Of a stretch of 64,000 nucleotides of DNA, positions 11,395-21,977 are shown piece after piece. Under the pieces are notes generated by a model, which was not told the origin of the DNA, searched no databases, and saw only the letters and a list, made by a program, of their open reading frames with translations. Numbering within the stretch: position 1 is the stretch's first letter; every line of letters begins with the position of its first letter. This DNA comes from Ceratobasidium sp. AG-K (Eukaryota > Basidiomycota > Agaricomycetes > Cantharellales > Ceratobasidiaceae): contig JAWNGF010000001.1 in the NCBI GenBank assembly GCA_037039685.1, positions 1,612,001-1,676,000 on the forward strand. Reading direction: 5' to 3'. Position numbers and translations under genes: made by a program.

Positions 11395-13079
11395 TCAGGC
11401 AGCACCCTCAGCCTCGGCTTGCGCTTCTTCGTCCCTCGCCGCTTGCTCTTCGGCTTCCACCACTTCAACGTCGAGTGGGAACGTCAAAATCGCCGCAACG
11501 CCCGTGAGTTGATTCAATTCTGTCAAACGCATGTGGAGCCACGTTAGTTCAGGTCCAGAACACAGTGGATCACTTACGTTGTCCAGTCTCGTGCATGCTC
11601 GAAAATATGATCACCTCGCCGCCCTTGGCACGCACCGACTCGACTAGCGCAACGTATCTCTTGCGCTCATTTACGTCGTTGGATCTGCATGTAATCAGTC
11701 GTCATGCTGTGTATATTGGTCATTACCAACCTGAATAATTCGTCTGAAATCAGCAATGTACCGATCGCACCACGGTCCGCGGCCAACACGACATGGTCCG
11801 GGCCATACCACGCGCGCATTTCATCGCTCCCTAGCATCTTGAAGAACCTAGGTGGCATCAGTATGGCCCTGCGCATCATCGCTCGCTTAACTTGTCCAAC
11901 ATGATCCCTTCCCGTGCAAACTTGGTTTCTTTCAGTTGCACATTGATCTACATAATTGTGGGTTCTAGTTCGAACAAATCTAAAACTCTTACCTCGGGGC
12001 TCTTGAGCACGTCGACCAGACTGTGCACGTGTGGGCTGTTTACATGGATCCGGACAAACTTTTGCCGGGCGTTGAGGATGGACTTGTTGGATGTGCGTGT
12101 CGCTTCACGAAAAATGTAGTCGTACACCGAGTCTTTTGTGAACCCCGGGCTGGCAATCACGATTACCCGAAGTGTGTCGACTGGAATGTGTCGCAGAAAC
12201 GCCGCGTAGAGTGCTTCATAAAACTTGGCCAGGCCCTACATCTTCCGTTGATAAAGTGTTTAGACTCGTATAGTTAGCCTACCTTTTCGTGCAGGGTCGA
12301 TGATCCCATGCGTTTTCGCGGTACGGGTACATCGATACGCTGACGAATCACCGTCATGTGTTCAGACAATAAACATATCGCGGCCGTGCCTGTATGCGAG
12401 TCGAGACGATCTACGTTGGATCTACACAGAGGCTGTGAACGTACCTTCCCCGCACACGATGGCTCCTACTTCTGCCCCTCGGCCGGGCACGATGGCTTCT
12501 TCGACCCGTTGCAACGCAATACTGTCCCAGTGGTCCTTTATGATCTTAACGTTTCGGTGCGCTTCTAGGTCGAGTGTGTGGAATGCCCCCATCTTTACAT
12601 GCCTGTTTTCTTGCGCTACTTGGCCTGATATCGACAGGCTTGCCGTCGGGATGGCGGGTCCGCTCGACGGTTGGGATGCATCGGCCCCCGCGGCTGATGT
12701 GCTCGAGGGGGAAAACTCGACTCGGCTTACGCGCAGGGTGAGGTGCAGGTGTACTCGTTCAGACGAGGTCGAGCCTGTGGCTGTGACGGATTGCACTCGT
12801 CTGCAGGGAGGTTAGGGCGGCCCCCAGGTAGAGAATGGACATACCGAACGGCTGCGGCTCGCACTTCGTCTCCCTGGACTTGTCAAAAGGGTTAACCTTG
12901 GGTGGACTGGGTACCTACTTCTTGGATTAGGTTATAGATGTGCCACATGTCCTCATCATCTTGTGGGACAAGTGTCACGTAACCCTGGACAAGGTTAGCA
13001 TCTCTCCCAGCGAGACTTTGGATGACTCACACTCCCGTCCCTCTCTATTCTACGGCCGACAAGTTGCATTTCGGCGTCG
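11395..13079 (-). CDS. DOM34: Pelota / Dom34 ribosome-rescue factor
   Basis: eRF1-like protein that, with Hbs1, enters stalled ribosomes and splits them (no-go and non-stop decay). Start [14 protein letters not shown] at 13079, then [22 protein letters not shown], matching the Sm-like N-domain. The second exon block has [12 protein letters not shown] and [16 protein letters not shown]. The central domain shows [18 protein letters not shown] and [17 protein letters not shown]. The C-domain has [19 protein letters not shown] followed by [13 protein letters not shown] and [14 protein letters not shown]. The acidic tail ([15 protein letters not shown]) is usual for the family. It lacks the GGQ motif of true release factors, as expected. 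At least seven introns. Confidence 0.9.
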
Positions 13080-13484
13080 AGTTGGGTATGGTGAGCAGGA
13101 GCATTCTGGGCGGATGGGCGATCTGTTTCCGGTCCCGGCTCGTGACATCATGAGCGCAAATTGCCAATTAGAGCTGCGAATAAGGCAGTCAGCGTTTGTC
13201 TCAAACGTATGCGAATATATGCAGCATATATTCTCTAGTAAGAGGCTTACATTCTTCCGGTAAAGAGGCACTAGCTGGTATCATGTTGTTCTAATTTACG
13301 ACCCCGGGGCTATGCGGCCTTTGCGTCGGGTATGGCTCTTGCTCAGATTGAAATATAAAACGTTGTCGAAGGAAGACGGCATTGATGAGCCATACCTCTT
13401 CAGAGTAGCAAGAAATTATACGGGATTCACCGTACCTGACGATACGCCTGGAGGTGCCACGCACCAGCACGCTGAAACCGCGAG

Positions 13485-14048
13485 ATGTCGAGCTCGAGAG
13501 CATGCACCAAGTCATCCCTCACACAGCAACGACCTCTTCCGAGTACTGGATACTCGATTTACATTCTCTCTTACGCAAGACTATCGAACATGGGCAACAC
13601 GTTGGAGACAGCACACGAACGGTCGCCTCGTAGTATGCATTCAAAGCGACTATCGTCCCTCGTCGTCGGAAGTATTGGCTCAATCAAACGAAGATCTAGA
13701 GCCAGGAGCTGGAACTCGCAGCGCGAATCATGTTCGTTTTTCGAAGACGGCATGATAGTCGTTGTCAATTCAAGGCCAAAAGAGTATCACGAAGGAGTCG
13801 ACGCAGCATACGAGCCCCCCCGATCACCGTCTGATTTGGATCCGGAGGCGATTCGAGCCGCAGAGAAGCGCCGCCGGGCCCAGGGACTAAACCCTGTTCG
13901 TCCGGCACAAGCGCCAGACGAAGACCAGCACAAGTTCACTCCGTCGCTCGAGTTTTCTCCCCTTCACACCAGCACTCCTCGCTCTCCTTCCCCCTCTAAT
14001 TCCTTTCCCGCGTTCCTGCCACCCCCGGACGATCTACAAGAAGAAAAA
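13485..14048 (+). other. Open reading frame in front of the septin core, possible N-terminal extension
   Basis: This stretch is in frame with the septin and free of stops back to an ATG at 13485, with further in-frame ATGs near 13590 and 13753. The second half (about 13790-14048) looks coding: acidic/basic alternation (DPEAIRAAEKRRRAQ) then a Pro/Ser-rich linker. The first half is less convincing. Cdc10-type septins usually begin about where the ATG at 14049 stands, so this may be leader, or a lineage-specific N-terminus. Confidence 0.4.
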
Positions 14049-15275
14049 ATGGCATCCGCTGATGTTGAGGAAATTCGCGCGGCGTCGTATGTTGGTTTCG
14101 ACTCGATTACCCGCCAGATCGAGCACAAGCTCTTGAAGCGCGGCTTCCAGTTCAATGTTATGGTTGTTGGTAAGTACATATAGCGTTGGTGTTTGAGTTG
14201 TTCAAAGCTGATGACGCGTTTTTAGGTCAAACTGGGCTCGGAAAGAGTACCTTGATCAACACCATTTTCGCGTCGCACCTTATCGACTCGAAAGGGCGTT
14301 TCGAACACGACGAGCCCGTGCGCCAAACCACGGAGATTCAGACCGTCTCTCATGGTACGTGCAACCTGTTTGTTCAACGTGGCTTCCCTAACAACCAGAT
14401 GTCCCAAACAGTCATTGCGGAAAATGGTGTCAAACTCAAGTTGAACATCGTTGACACTCCCGGATACGGAGACCAAATCAACAACGAGGGATGGTAGGCA
14501 CATTTCTAGATTAGGTTAGACACGCGACTTACCTATCTCTCAGCTGGGATACGATCATCAAGTACATCAAGGACCAGCACAGCGCGTACCTCCGCAAGGA
14601 ACTTACCGCTATGCGTGACCGCCACATCCAAGACACGCGCATCCACTGCTGCTTGTTCTTCATTAACCCGACTGGCCACCAGCTTCGTCCTATTGACATC
14701 ATCGTCATGAAAAAATTGAGCGAAGTCGTCAATGTTGTTCCGGTGATTGCCAAGGCCGACTCGCTAACTCTGGACGAGCGCGATGCGTTCAAGGAGAGAA
14801 TCAAGGCTGATCTCCAGTACCACAACATCCGCCTCTATCCGATTGACCACGAGGACAACGACGAGGAAGAGACCTCTCTCAATGAGCGTATCAGGGTACG
14901 TCGCACAAGCGTCAAATTGTATCATGTATTCATTTGCTTTAACCAGAGCATCATTCCCTTTGCGGTTGTTGGTTCGGAGCGCAATGTGATTATCGAGGGC
15001 AAGCCCGTTCGTGGCCGCAAGAACCGATGGGGTGTCATCAACGTTGAGGATGAGCGACACTGCGAGTTTGTCTACCTCCGCAACTTTTTGCTCCGGTAAG
15101 ACCCTATCCAATATGTTACAGGAGACGCGTACTCACTCCGACCCCCTATAGTACTCATCTCCAGGACTTGATCGAGACCACCGCGCAGATCCACTACGAG
15201 GCATTCCGGTCCAAGCAATTGTTGGCCCTCAAAGACGCCTCTAGCCGTCCTGCCGCCGGTACTCCTTCCGCCTAA
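14049..15275 (+). CDS. CDC10: Septin, Cdc10 type
   Basis: GTP-binding cytoskeletal protein forming filaments and rings at septa and hyphal tips. After MASADVEEIRAASYVGFDSITRQIEHKLLKRG comes the polybasic/hydrophobic lead-in, the P-loop GQTGLGKSTLINT (across an intron near 14171), switch G3 DTPGYGDQIN, G4 AKAD in PVIAKADSLT, and the septin-unique element with GRKNRWGVINVED. The C-terminus stops soon after the GTPase domain (KQLLALKDASSRPA) with no coiled coil, which distinguishes the Cdc10 group from Cdc3/11/12. Four introns in the GTPase part. ATG 14049 has an A at -3 and matches the usual family start; see the upstream frame for an alternative. Confidence 0.85.
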
Positions 15276-15637
15276 AGTTTCTACCACACCATACCCCCTT
15301 TCACGTTCGCACGCGTTCTTTTGGTCTCCTACAGGAGTAATAGGATTTTCCCATTTTGTTGTCGTTCCTTAGTATCGCGCTTGTTATTCTATGAGACTTG
15401 GCTTGTCCTATATCCGTTTCAATCTACCCTTTGCCAGCCACGCCATGGTTACAGAACAAACAAACGCAGTATTATTGGTTGCGCACGCTAAGCAAGGTAG
15501 AAACAGCAACGAGCGAACAGATTCAAGACGCCAGTCAATAAACAAGAGATACAGCTTTACCAAACAGAACGAAAGCATACAGTAAGTCACAGCCAGAAAA
15601 CAGCAATACACAATTAGAAAACAAATCCCAGAGAAGG
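15276..15637. terminator. Convergent 3' region of septin and cyclin genes
   Basis: About 360 bp between converging stops. An unsupported frame crosses it. It is AT-rich towards 15590-15630, compatible with 3' UTRs of both genes. Confidence 0.35.
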
Positions 15638-17196
15638 TTAATGAGCGACGGTTTGGGTGATGAACGGCATCTCGGGCTCGATCCAGCGAGTGGGCGCAAA
15701 GCCGTCGGATGACATTGGCAGAGCGCTCAGGTTGAGAGACAAGACGCCTGCATCGCCCAGCGGTTTGGAGAGAGCATTCCGCCCTCGGGTATATGAGGGG
15801 GACGAGTACTCGCCCCCGAAATCGGAATCGGAGTACCCCAATTGCATGGGGAGTTGCATAGCGCAAGCCGCATCGGCAGCATAGACATGATTCTCCACGT
15901 TTTCTAGCGCAACTTCGACCTCTTCGTACAATTCTTCAAGGTCAAAGTCAAATTCAGCGCCACATTGGCCAGAAGGCGTATTTGGGTATGATGAGACGCC
16001 GTCAGAGACGTCCGATGGAAACGCCTCATACGATACTGGAGCTCCGCAGATCGCAGGCTGTTCGGGATGTTCGAGGATCGCTGGGGCGCTCGCACGTCGA
16101 GTAGAGAGGTACTCGGACGAGGGCTGGGGGCTGTCAAACCACTTGCTGCCCATGTCGCTGGTTACTGGAATGACGTGCTCCGGACCAACGCCGTTCAGCC
16201 AAGACTCGATATCCTCATCCAGGCGAACCGTCCCGAATTCCGAGTGGAGAGGGGCTACCGTAAAGAATCGAAGCATCGAGACGAGGGCATACTCGACCTC
16301 GTCCTCGGAGACGACCAGGTCAAACTCGAGATGGTCGAGACACTGCCGCTCCATAGCCATGATGTTTCGAGAGAGAGAACACGTTCTCGATAAGCATCTC
16401 CACCGAGCGCGGTTTGCCGAGTCTGCATCGTTTGACTGTCCATGCGACCGCGTCGCACCACGCTGCGTTGGTGAGCGAAGAGTCGTTTTGATGTTTGGAG
16501 GCGACAATGAGGACAGAGAGAAGAATGCAATGAGGAGAGGTAGGGTTGTGATCTGGAAATCATAAATTGTTATTCCCTGATTTGACCAGATTGGCGGGCG
16601 GTGGGCACTTACTGTAGATTGACCTGGACGAGAGGCTAATCTCCAACCTATCGAGGTACAAGAGAGCACAAATGATGGTAGGGAGTGTGATAAAGGTCGA
16701 CCGGATGAGGATCGACGCGAATGTTTCAAGCGGCGGAACCGTGATTGAGTCGGCCCCAAAGTCAGCCACTGGGGTACACGAGAGGATTTGATGAATCCGA
16801 GACACCAGGTAACCTACTCGAACGTTAGTCCGATGTGGTATTTGGTGGCAGCAAAGAGTACGTACGAATGACCTCTCGTGTGACTGGCTTTTCCAGATGG
16901 CGGAGCAAGTACTCTGCATGGGAGCTGGGGTGCAACAATGACGATGGACACAGTCGCCGGCTATAGGTGGCTGGAGACGACGGCAGTGACATTGGGGAGA
17001 GCAAGCTGGCCGGGCTGAATTGAGGATGAGACGGCATGGTCGGTGGCGAGAGAGCTGGACCAGGCGACAAGGGAGAGAAAAGATGGGGAGCGAGTAAGTC
17101 TGAGTCGGTTACCGCGCCTGTATAAATACCCAAGATCGGCGGGGGCGCGGATGACATGGAAGCACACGAGTTGAGTCGGCCCCAACTTGATTGCAC
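15638..17196 (-). CDS. Cyclin-box protein, Pcl/Pho80-like
   Basis: Putative regulatory partner of a cyclin-dependent kinase. The start used is ATG 17196 (MQSSWGRLNS); MSSAPPPILG at 17157 is an alternative. A Ser/Pro-rich N-terminus leads to HAEYLLRHLEKPVTREVI, then after introns YLVSRIHQILSCTP, PPLETFASILIRSTF and CALLYLDRLEI, the first helices of a cyclin box. The next exon reads LIVASKHQNDSSLTNAAW, typical of the third helix, then SVEMLIENVFSLSRNIMAMERQCLDHLEFDL. The remaining 200 or so residues are acidic and Ser-rich without a known domain, including FDFDLEELYEEVEVALENVE. The Pcl-like label rests on the YLDRL / LIVASK pattern; I cannot assign a specific CDK partner. Confidence 0.65.
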
Positions 17197-18123
17197 GAGA
17201 ATCGGACGTGCCCCTCACGGCCCCTAACACGATCGTAGAGCAAAATAGACCGGCTGGATCGCACACATCAGTTGTTCAACAGGCCGTAATAGGAAAGAAG
17301 ACCTGGGGTCAGCTGTGGGAAGGGGGCTTGAATACAAAACGACATATTCCAAAAGACCAGTAGCCGAGTAGTCCCTCGACTGTCGAATCCCGAACTGCGG
17401 TGCCGCCACATGGACCCGCAAGCGTGCATCGAAAATAGGAGAAAAGACCAGGGGCGATCCCTCGTCCCCGTAAGTGGAACCCACGCTGAGCCATTCAATC
17501 AAATTACGATTGATTGTTTAAATGGTAAAACACACCAAGAAAGGTACATTGCTCGAGTAAATGCGCTAGATTGGTGGCAAGTATTGGTTCCTGGTAAGCA
17601 AGCGCCTTGGGACAAAGAGTTCCAGATTCTGGTGGTCGTGCACCGGTGAGACGTTGCGCAAAAACAGGCGCCAGGAGCTAAATCAAACGGGTCCGACCCA
17701 AACAATCCGCGACTTTGGGTGCAAATGCATACAACCAGCATGATGGACAAACATTGATTAATCAATCTGGCTCTGTTCCCTAATCTGCACGCAGAATTGA
17801 CTCGTCAGCCGCAAAGTCCGTACCTTCTTTCCGCAAACAGCGTAAGCTCGAGCCACAAATGTCAAGGGTAAGATGTCAATGTAACGTCAACTATTTTTTC
17901 AGAGGTGCACATCCGCAAGACGTGCGCGTTTGACACCGGATTCCTCACCCGCAGAGCGGATAACAAATAGCGCATACAATAATCAGACGAAGACAGCATA
18001 CATGACAATTACAGACGCAAGTACAATGCAAATTACAGGTATTCGAAAACGAGAATGCAACCAAGAAACTATCATCTCGTGGATCATTCATGGGTATTGA
18101 CGCGCAGAGATTGCTTGGAGTGC
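17197..18123. other. Long intergenic region upstream of the cyclin gene
   Basis: More than 900 bp with no supported gene on either strand; only short unrelated frames occur. It should include the promoter of the cyclin gene and the 3' end of the AT-hook gene. I saw no repeat or RNA gene. Confidence 0.4.
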
Positions 18124-19404
18124 CTAGGTGTCTGTTTGTGTCAGCTCCGAAGAGGATGGGAGCTTTGGCTTGTTCTTGGACCCTTTGGGACGCCCTCGGG
18201 GGCGTTTGGCGGGTGACTCGCCATCGTGAGGTGCGATGGATGAGCCTGGAACGGCGGCGGGATCACCGTTGCTGTCCAGCGGGTTTTTGCGGGGACGACC
18301 AGGCCCGCGCTTGAGAGGTGTCCCACCTGCTTGCGCTATCGAGTAGAGTGAAGGACGCATGACCGAGGATGGGACTGCTGCAGGTATTCCCTCTATATTC
18401 GAGTTTGACTCCTCGTCTGTTTCGTTGAGCCGCCGTTTGGCAGGAGCGCTTTCGGGGTGTGATACTCTAGCGTCAGTCACTCCGAACACGGAAGTGTACG
18501 AGACAAAGCCTCTACAGAGGCAAACGCATGGCGTAAAGGCGTTGGAGAAAAGCATGTTGACAGCCTCCGGAGCCTGGGGGTTAAGAACACTGCTTACCTT
18601 GCCCTCTTCTCCTCCAAGGTGGCTTGTAGACTCGGCAATGGGGACATCCCAAGTTCTTTGCGAATAGAATCTACTTCTTTCTTGGCTAAGCCGTACTCAC
18701 CCTCTGTGATGGTCTTGATCTTTGTCTTAAATTCATTTATCTCTTTTAGGAGCGAAGACTCATTTAGATCGACCTAGTGCGAGCGCTCAAGATACATTAA
18801 GCCATACGTTTGTCATACGTACCTTCTCCCGGTCTTCATTGACTTCCCGCAAGCATTCTAACAAGCGCGCTCGTTCCGACTCGAGCCAGTTCTTTTCAGC
18901 TTTGACATCTTCCAGCTTCTTATTTCGCTGCTCAAGCGAAGCTGTTGCGGACAGGATCTGCGCAGAGTGCAACTGCAGAGTAAGAGAATGTTTCCTGGAT
19001 GCCGGCTGTGAGTGTGTCACACCGGTGGCTTATTACGGGAATACCTACTTGAGCTCAGAGTTTCGGGCCTGCCTAATCAGATCTTTTGCCCAATCAGACC
19101 CTGGTTGAGCAATTACGGGCGATTGATAGGTTTCCTGGGTAATGCTCTGAGCAGGAATCATGCTTGCACGGGCCGGGGTGGCCTGCTGCTGGATATTTGT
19201 GGGAGAGACGGCGTATGCGGGCTGTTGCGGATCGACATATGACTGAGCATTTGTATATCCGTTTGTATGGTCCTGGGACGTGTGGTAATATGGGGTCTGG
19301 GAAGACGCCGATGTGGGTTGCTGGTGGGGTTGATGCTGGTGAGGAGCTGTGAAGTGAGATTGTTGGATCGAGTATTGCTGGTGATCTACGTGATGGGTAG
19401 CCAT
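18124..19404 (-). CDS. AT-hook and coiled-coil protein
   Basis: Probable nuclear protein. Starts MATHHVDHQQYSIQQ with a Gln/His/Ser-rich N-terminal 100 residues (to about 19080) ending SDWAKDLIRQARNSELK. A coiled-coil section follows in separate exons: HSAQILSATASLEQRNKKLEDVKAEKNWLESERARLLECL, then LLKEINEFKTKIKTITEGEYGLAKKEVDSIRKELG. The C-terminal exon has two AT-hook type motifs, KRGPGRPRKNP and KRPRGRPKGSKNKPK, which bind the minor groove of AT-rich DNA. Introns lie near 18560-18600, 18775-18830 and 18990-19045. The coiled coil suggests dimerisation. I do not recognise a named family; chromatin or transcription work is inferred from the hooks. Confidence 0.6.
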
Positions 19405-19626
19405 ATTTCAGCCCAAAAACACGGGCCTGTAATTGAAGGTGGCGGGAGGATTCAGTCACCTGGCTGGCGGTCTACGAGGTCCAAGGGTTCTGGGAGTCCC
19501 TGTAAACGTCATTGGACGATGCGGGGACGTCACGCGCCGCAAAGTGTAATTGTTGCAGAGAATAGATGTGCGAATGATACATATACAAGATGAGCTATGA
19601 GAGGTATCGAAAACGGGGTATAGTTC

Positions 19627-20270
19627 TCATGGAACATAGACTTTCTCGCCCTTGTACTCGGTCCCGTTCGGGTCCAGAATGCCCTGCAAACGCGATGCGA
19701 TGCCACGGACGCCAGCACGCGCTTCCTCGAGACCAGCAAATGATGAGGTCAAAGACCAGCAATCAGAGCATGAGCGCGATGCTGTGTTTACGGTCTCGAG
19801 CTCCAAAGTCCCGAGGGTGTGGAGGGCCAACATAACGTCCACCAGTTTGTGGAAGCCTCGCATCCATGTTTGAACACCCATACTGGACGACGAAAGGGTG
19901 GTCGTATCGAGGATAAGGTACGAAGACGCCAGGCCCACGGTAGTACCTATCGTGTCAAACAAAGCGCGATCAGTGGACAGACAGACGCTGGATCTTGAGT
20001 ACTCACGAATTGACACCTGGTCTATAAGACCTTTCTCCTTGGTCGTGAGCGAGATTACCCGCACAACATAGTCCTCGTAGCAATAGATTTCGCAGGAGTC
20101 GTACTCTTTCCCTGCATGGCTGGGATAGGTTAGGTTGAGGCAGGCAGCAGGACTGTGAACAGTCTAAAAGGGTTCCATGTGTCTGCATGACTGTCATCAG
20201 GCTCACAATTGGCGCTCCGTCAATTCATTCGGCAGCACAGCCACACCAAGGCACGTAGCGCTAGACTCGT
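19627..20270 (-). CDS. Hypothetical protein, 5' end unresolved
   Basis: The last exon (19627 to about 19946) encodes a continuous protein with ASSYLILDTTTLSS, WMRGFHKLVDVMLALHTLGTLE and GIASRLQGILDPNG, ending KGEKVYVP. It joins across a GTGAGT...ATAG intron to EYDSCEIYCYEDYVVRVISLTTKEKGLID, and this to LGVAVLPNELTERQL across a 54-nt intron (20153-20206). No ATG in that frame is seen. An ATG at 20315 opens a frame one base out of register, so a missing base like those in other genes here is possible. I do not recognise the family. The protein is soluble with amphipathic helices. It is divergent from CCDC47. Confidence 0.5.
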
Positions 20271-20354
20271 TTCACACAACTCGCGGCTGACCACAACCAG
20301 GGTGAGTCTAAACATGTATGCCCTTGAATTCAACACATTAATTACACCTTCTAG

Positions 20355-21800
20355 ATGAGCGCACCACCGTCTCTCCTTTCTTTCCTTACCCCTTCCCCTG
20401 CTGCTTTCCCATCAGAGGAGTATGACGGGTTTCAACTTCGTTGGAAGAATCTAGTCTTTCGACCAGCCGAATTCGTCTATGAAGGATTGGGACTGCTCAC
20501 GATTTTATTCTACATCACTCTCTACCTCTTTGGGAAACGCTTGAACGAGAATCGGGCAGGCAAATGGTGCGTGTTTCTTCACAGCTAACTATGGCCGATT
20601 CATTCGAGCGGATTACATAGGTTTGCAGCGCATTTCCCGGTTTATGCGGAGCAATTCAGTCATCCCGCAAACGGATCGGCCTTGATGTCAGATGGTGCCT
20701 CTGATTTTTTCGCCTATTCCACAGGACGACGTGGCGTTCATTATGCGCATACTATTTTCACAATGCTTCCCCGACACGACATCTTTCAAATTCTGTTTCA
20801 AAAGATTTACGGCTTGACAGACTTGCAATATGCACCACGAGATGAAGTTCTGATCGACATTAAGCTCCAAGACAAGGATGGGCTCAATGGCGAAGGCAAA
20901 GGATTCGTCTGGGGAGTCGTAGCCAAGAGCGAGATGCAGGCACTACGCAAAAAGCGCTGGGATGTGGTATGTCGAACGTTGTCTGAATTGCCAGCTCATC
21001 ACTGACACGTTTGCACCTAGTCGTTCACCAAGACTACGGACAATACTGCTGTTGCGCCAACGCTCTCGGTCATGGCAGAGGTAGCCGACATTACCGACAG
21101 TTTGTTCAAGTCTCCCAACGGCCAAAAGCTCGCAGCTCTTTTGAATACACCTGCGGTTGTCAAGCATTTCAACTACCTCCTTGTACGTAAATAAGTCGTT
21201 GGCCCCAGATATCATCTCACAGGCTGGTGTTACTAGATCACCGACCAACCGTCTGAGCGCCCCGAGGCTGGACCTGTCCCAGCTAACCAGCGCGAAAGGC
21301 ACTTGCTCTTGTCTCTCGCCGTGCCGGAGCCGAGTGAATCAAAGGACACCGTCGAGCTTGTGAAGCAGGTGTTTTCTCTTGTCGATGTGGTCGATCAAAA
21401 GCCTGTTTTCAAGATCGAGGTTCGTTCCTTGTTGTGCAGTCATTATAATTAGAGTTGACAGGCATTCATAGACTTACAAGAAGCTGAAAAAGACTCGCGT
21501 TGACCTTGATATTGAGCTCGTGAAGGAGGCTGAAAAGGAGAAACGTGACGAGGTGGGTATTAACGGAGCTGATCGCATGTATGAAGCCTAATGTTGTTTG
21601 GGTAGGCCGAAGAAAAGCGAGCAGCTGAAAAGCGAAAGGCAGCTGAAGAGCGTCTTGCAAAGCTGAGTGCGGCTGAGCAGAAAAAGGTGATCTATGTGTC
21701 TTTTCTTACTGAAATAGGACTGACGTTTGTTGTTTAGTATGAAGAGCGCGAGCGCAAAAAGGCTGCGAAAAAGAGCCAGGCCAAGATGGTTCGCAAGTAA
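20355..21800 (+). CDS. CCDC47 family ER membrane protein (DUF1682)
   Basis: Member of the CCDC47 / DUF1682 family; the animal protein is part of the PAT complex that shields transmembrane segments during insertion at the ER translocon. MSAPPSLLSFLTPSP leads to one hydrophobic segment, EGLGLLTILFYITLYLFG, then the conserved lumen/cytosol domain with SGASDFFAYSTGRR-like text (SDGASDFFAYSTGRRG), HTIFTMLPRHDIFQ and AKSEMQALRKKRWDV, VVKHFNYLL and FSLVDVVDQKP. The C-terminus is a highly charged coiled coil (EKRAAEKRKAAEERLAKL) ending YEERERKKAAKKSQAKMVRK, which in the family contacts the ribosome. About seven introns. Confidence 0.8.
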
Positions 21801-21977
21801 TTTTGTCATGTCATTGTATTCATACCCGCGTTGTACGATCATTGGCGAAGGCGGCGCTGTGTATCGTGAAATATATCTCTACATAATACATAAAAATCCA
21901 TGCAATGCGTAGTATCTATGAGAGGAAAGCAATCAAAGCAAAAAGTCCAACGTGTGTATGAACAACCCAAGAAATCT

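Noticed and set aside
15408..16759. 373-residue minus frame as one continuous protein (15638-16759)
   Set aside because: Its N-terminal half reads through two introns of the cyclin gene; the cyclin box appears only after splicing.
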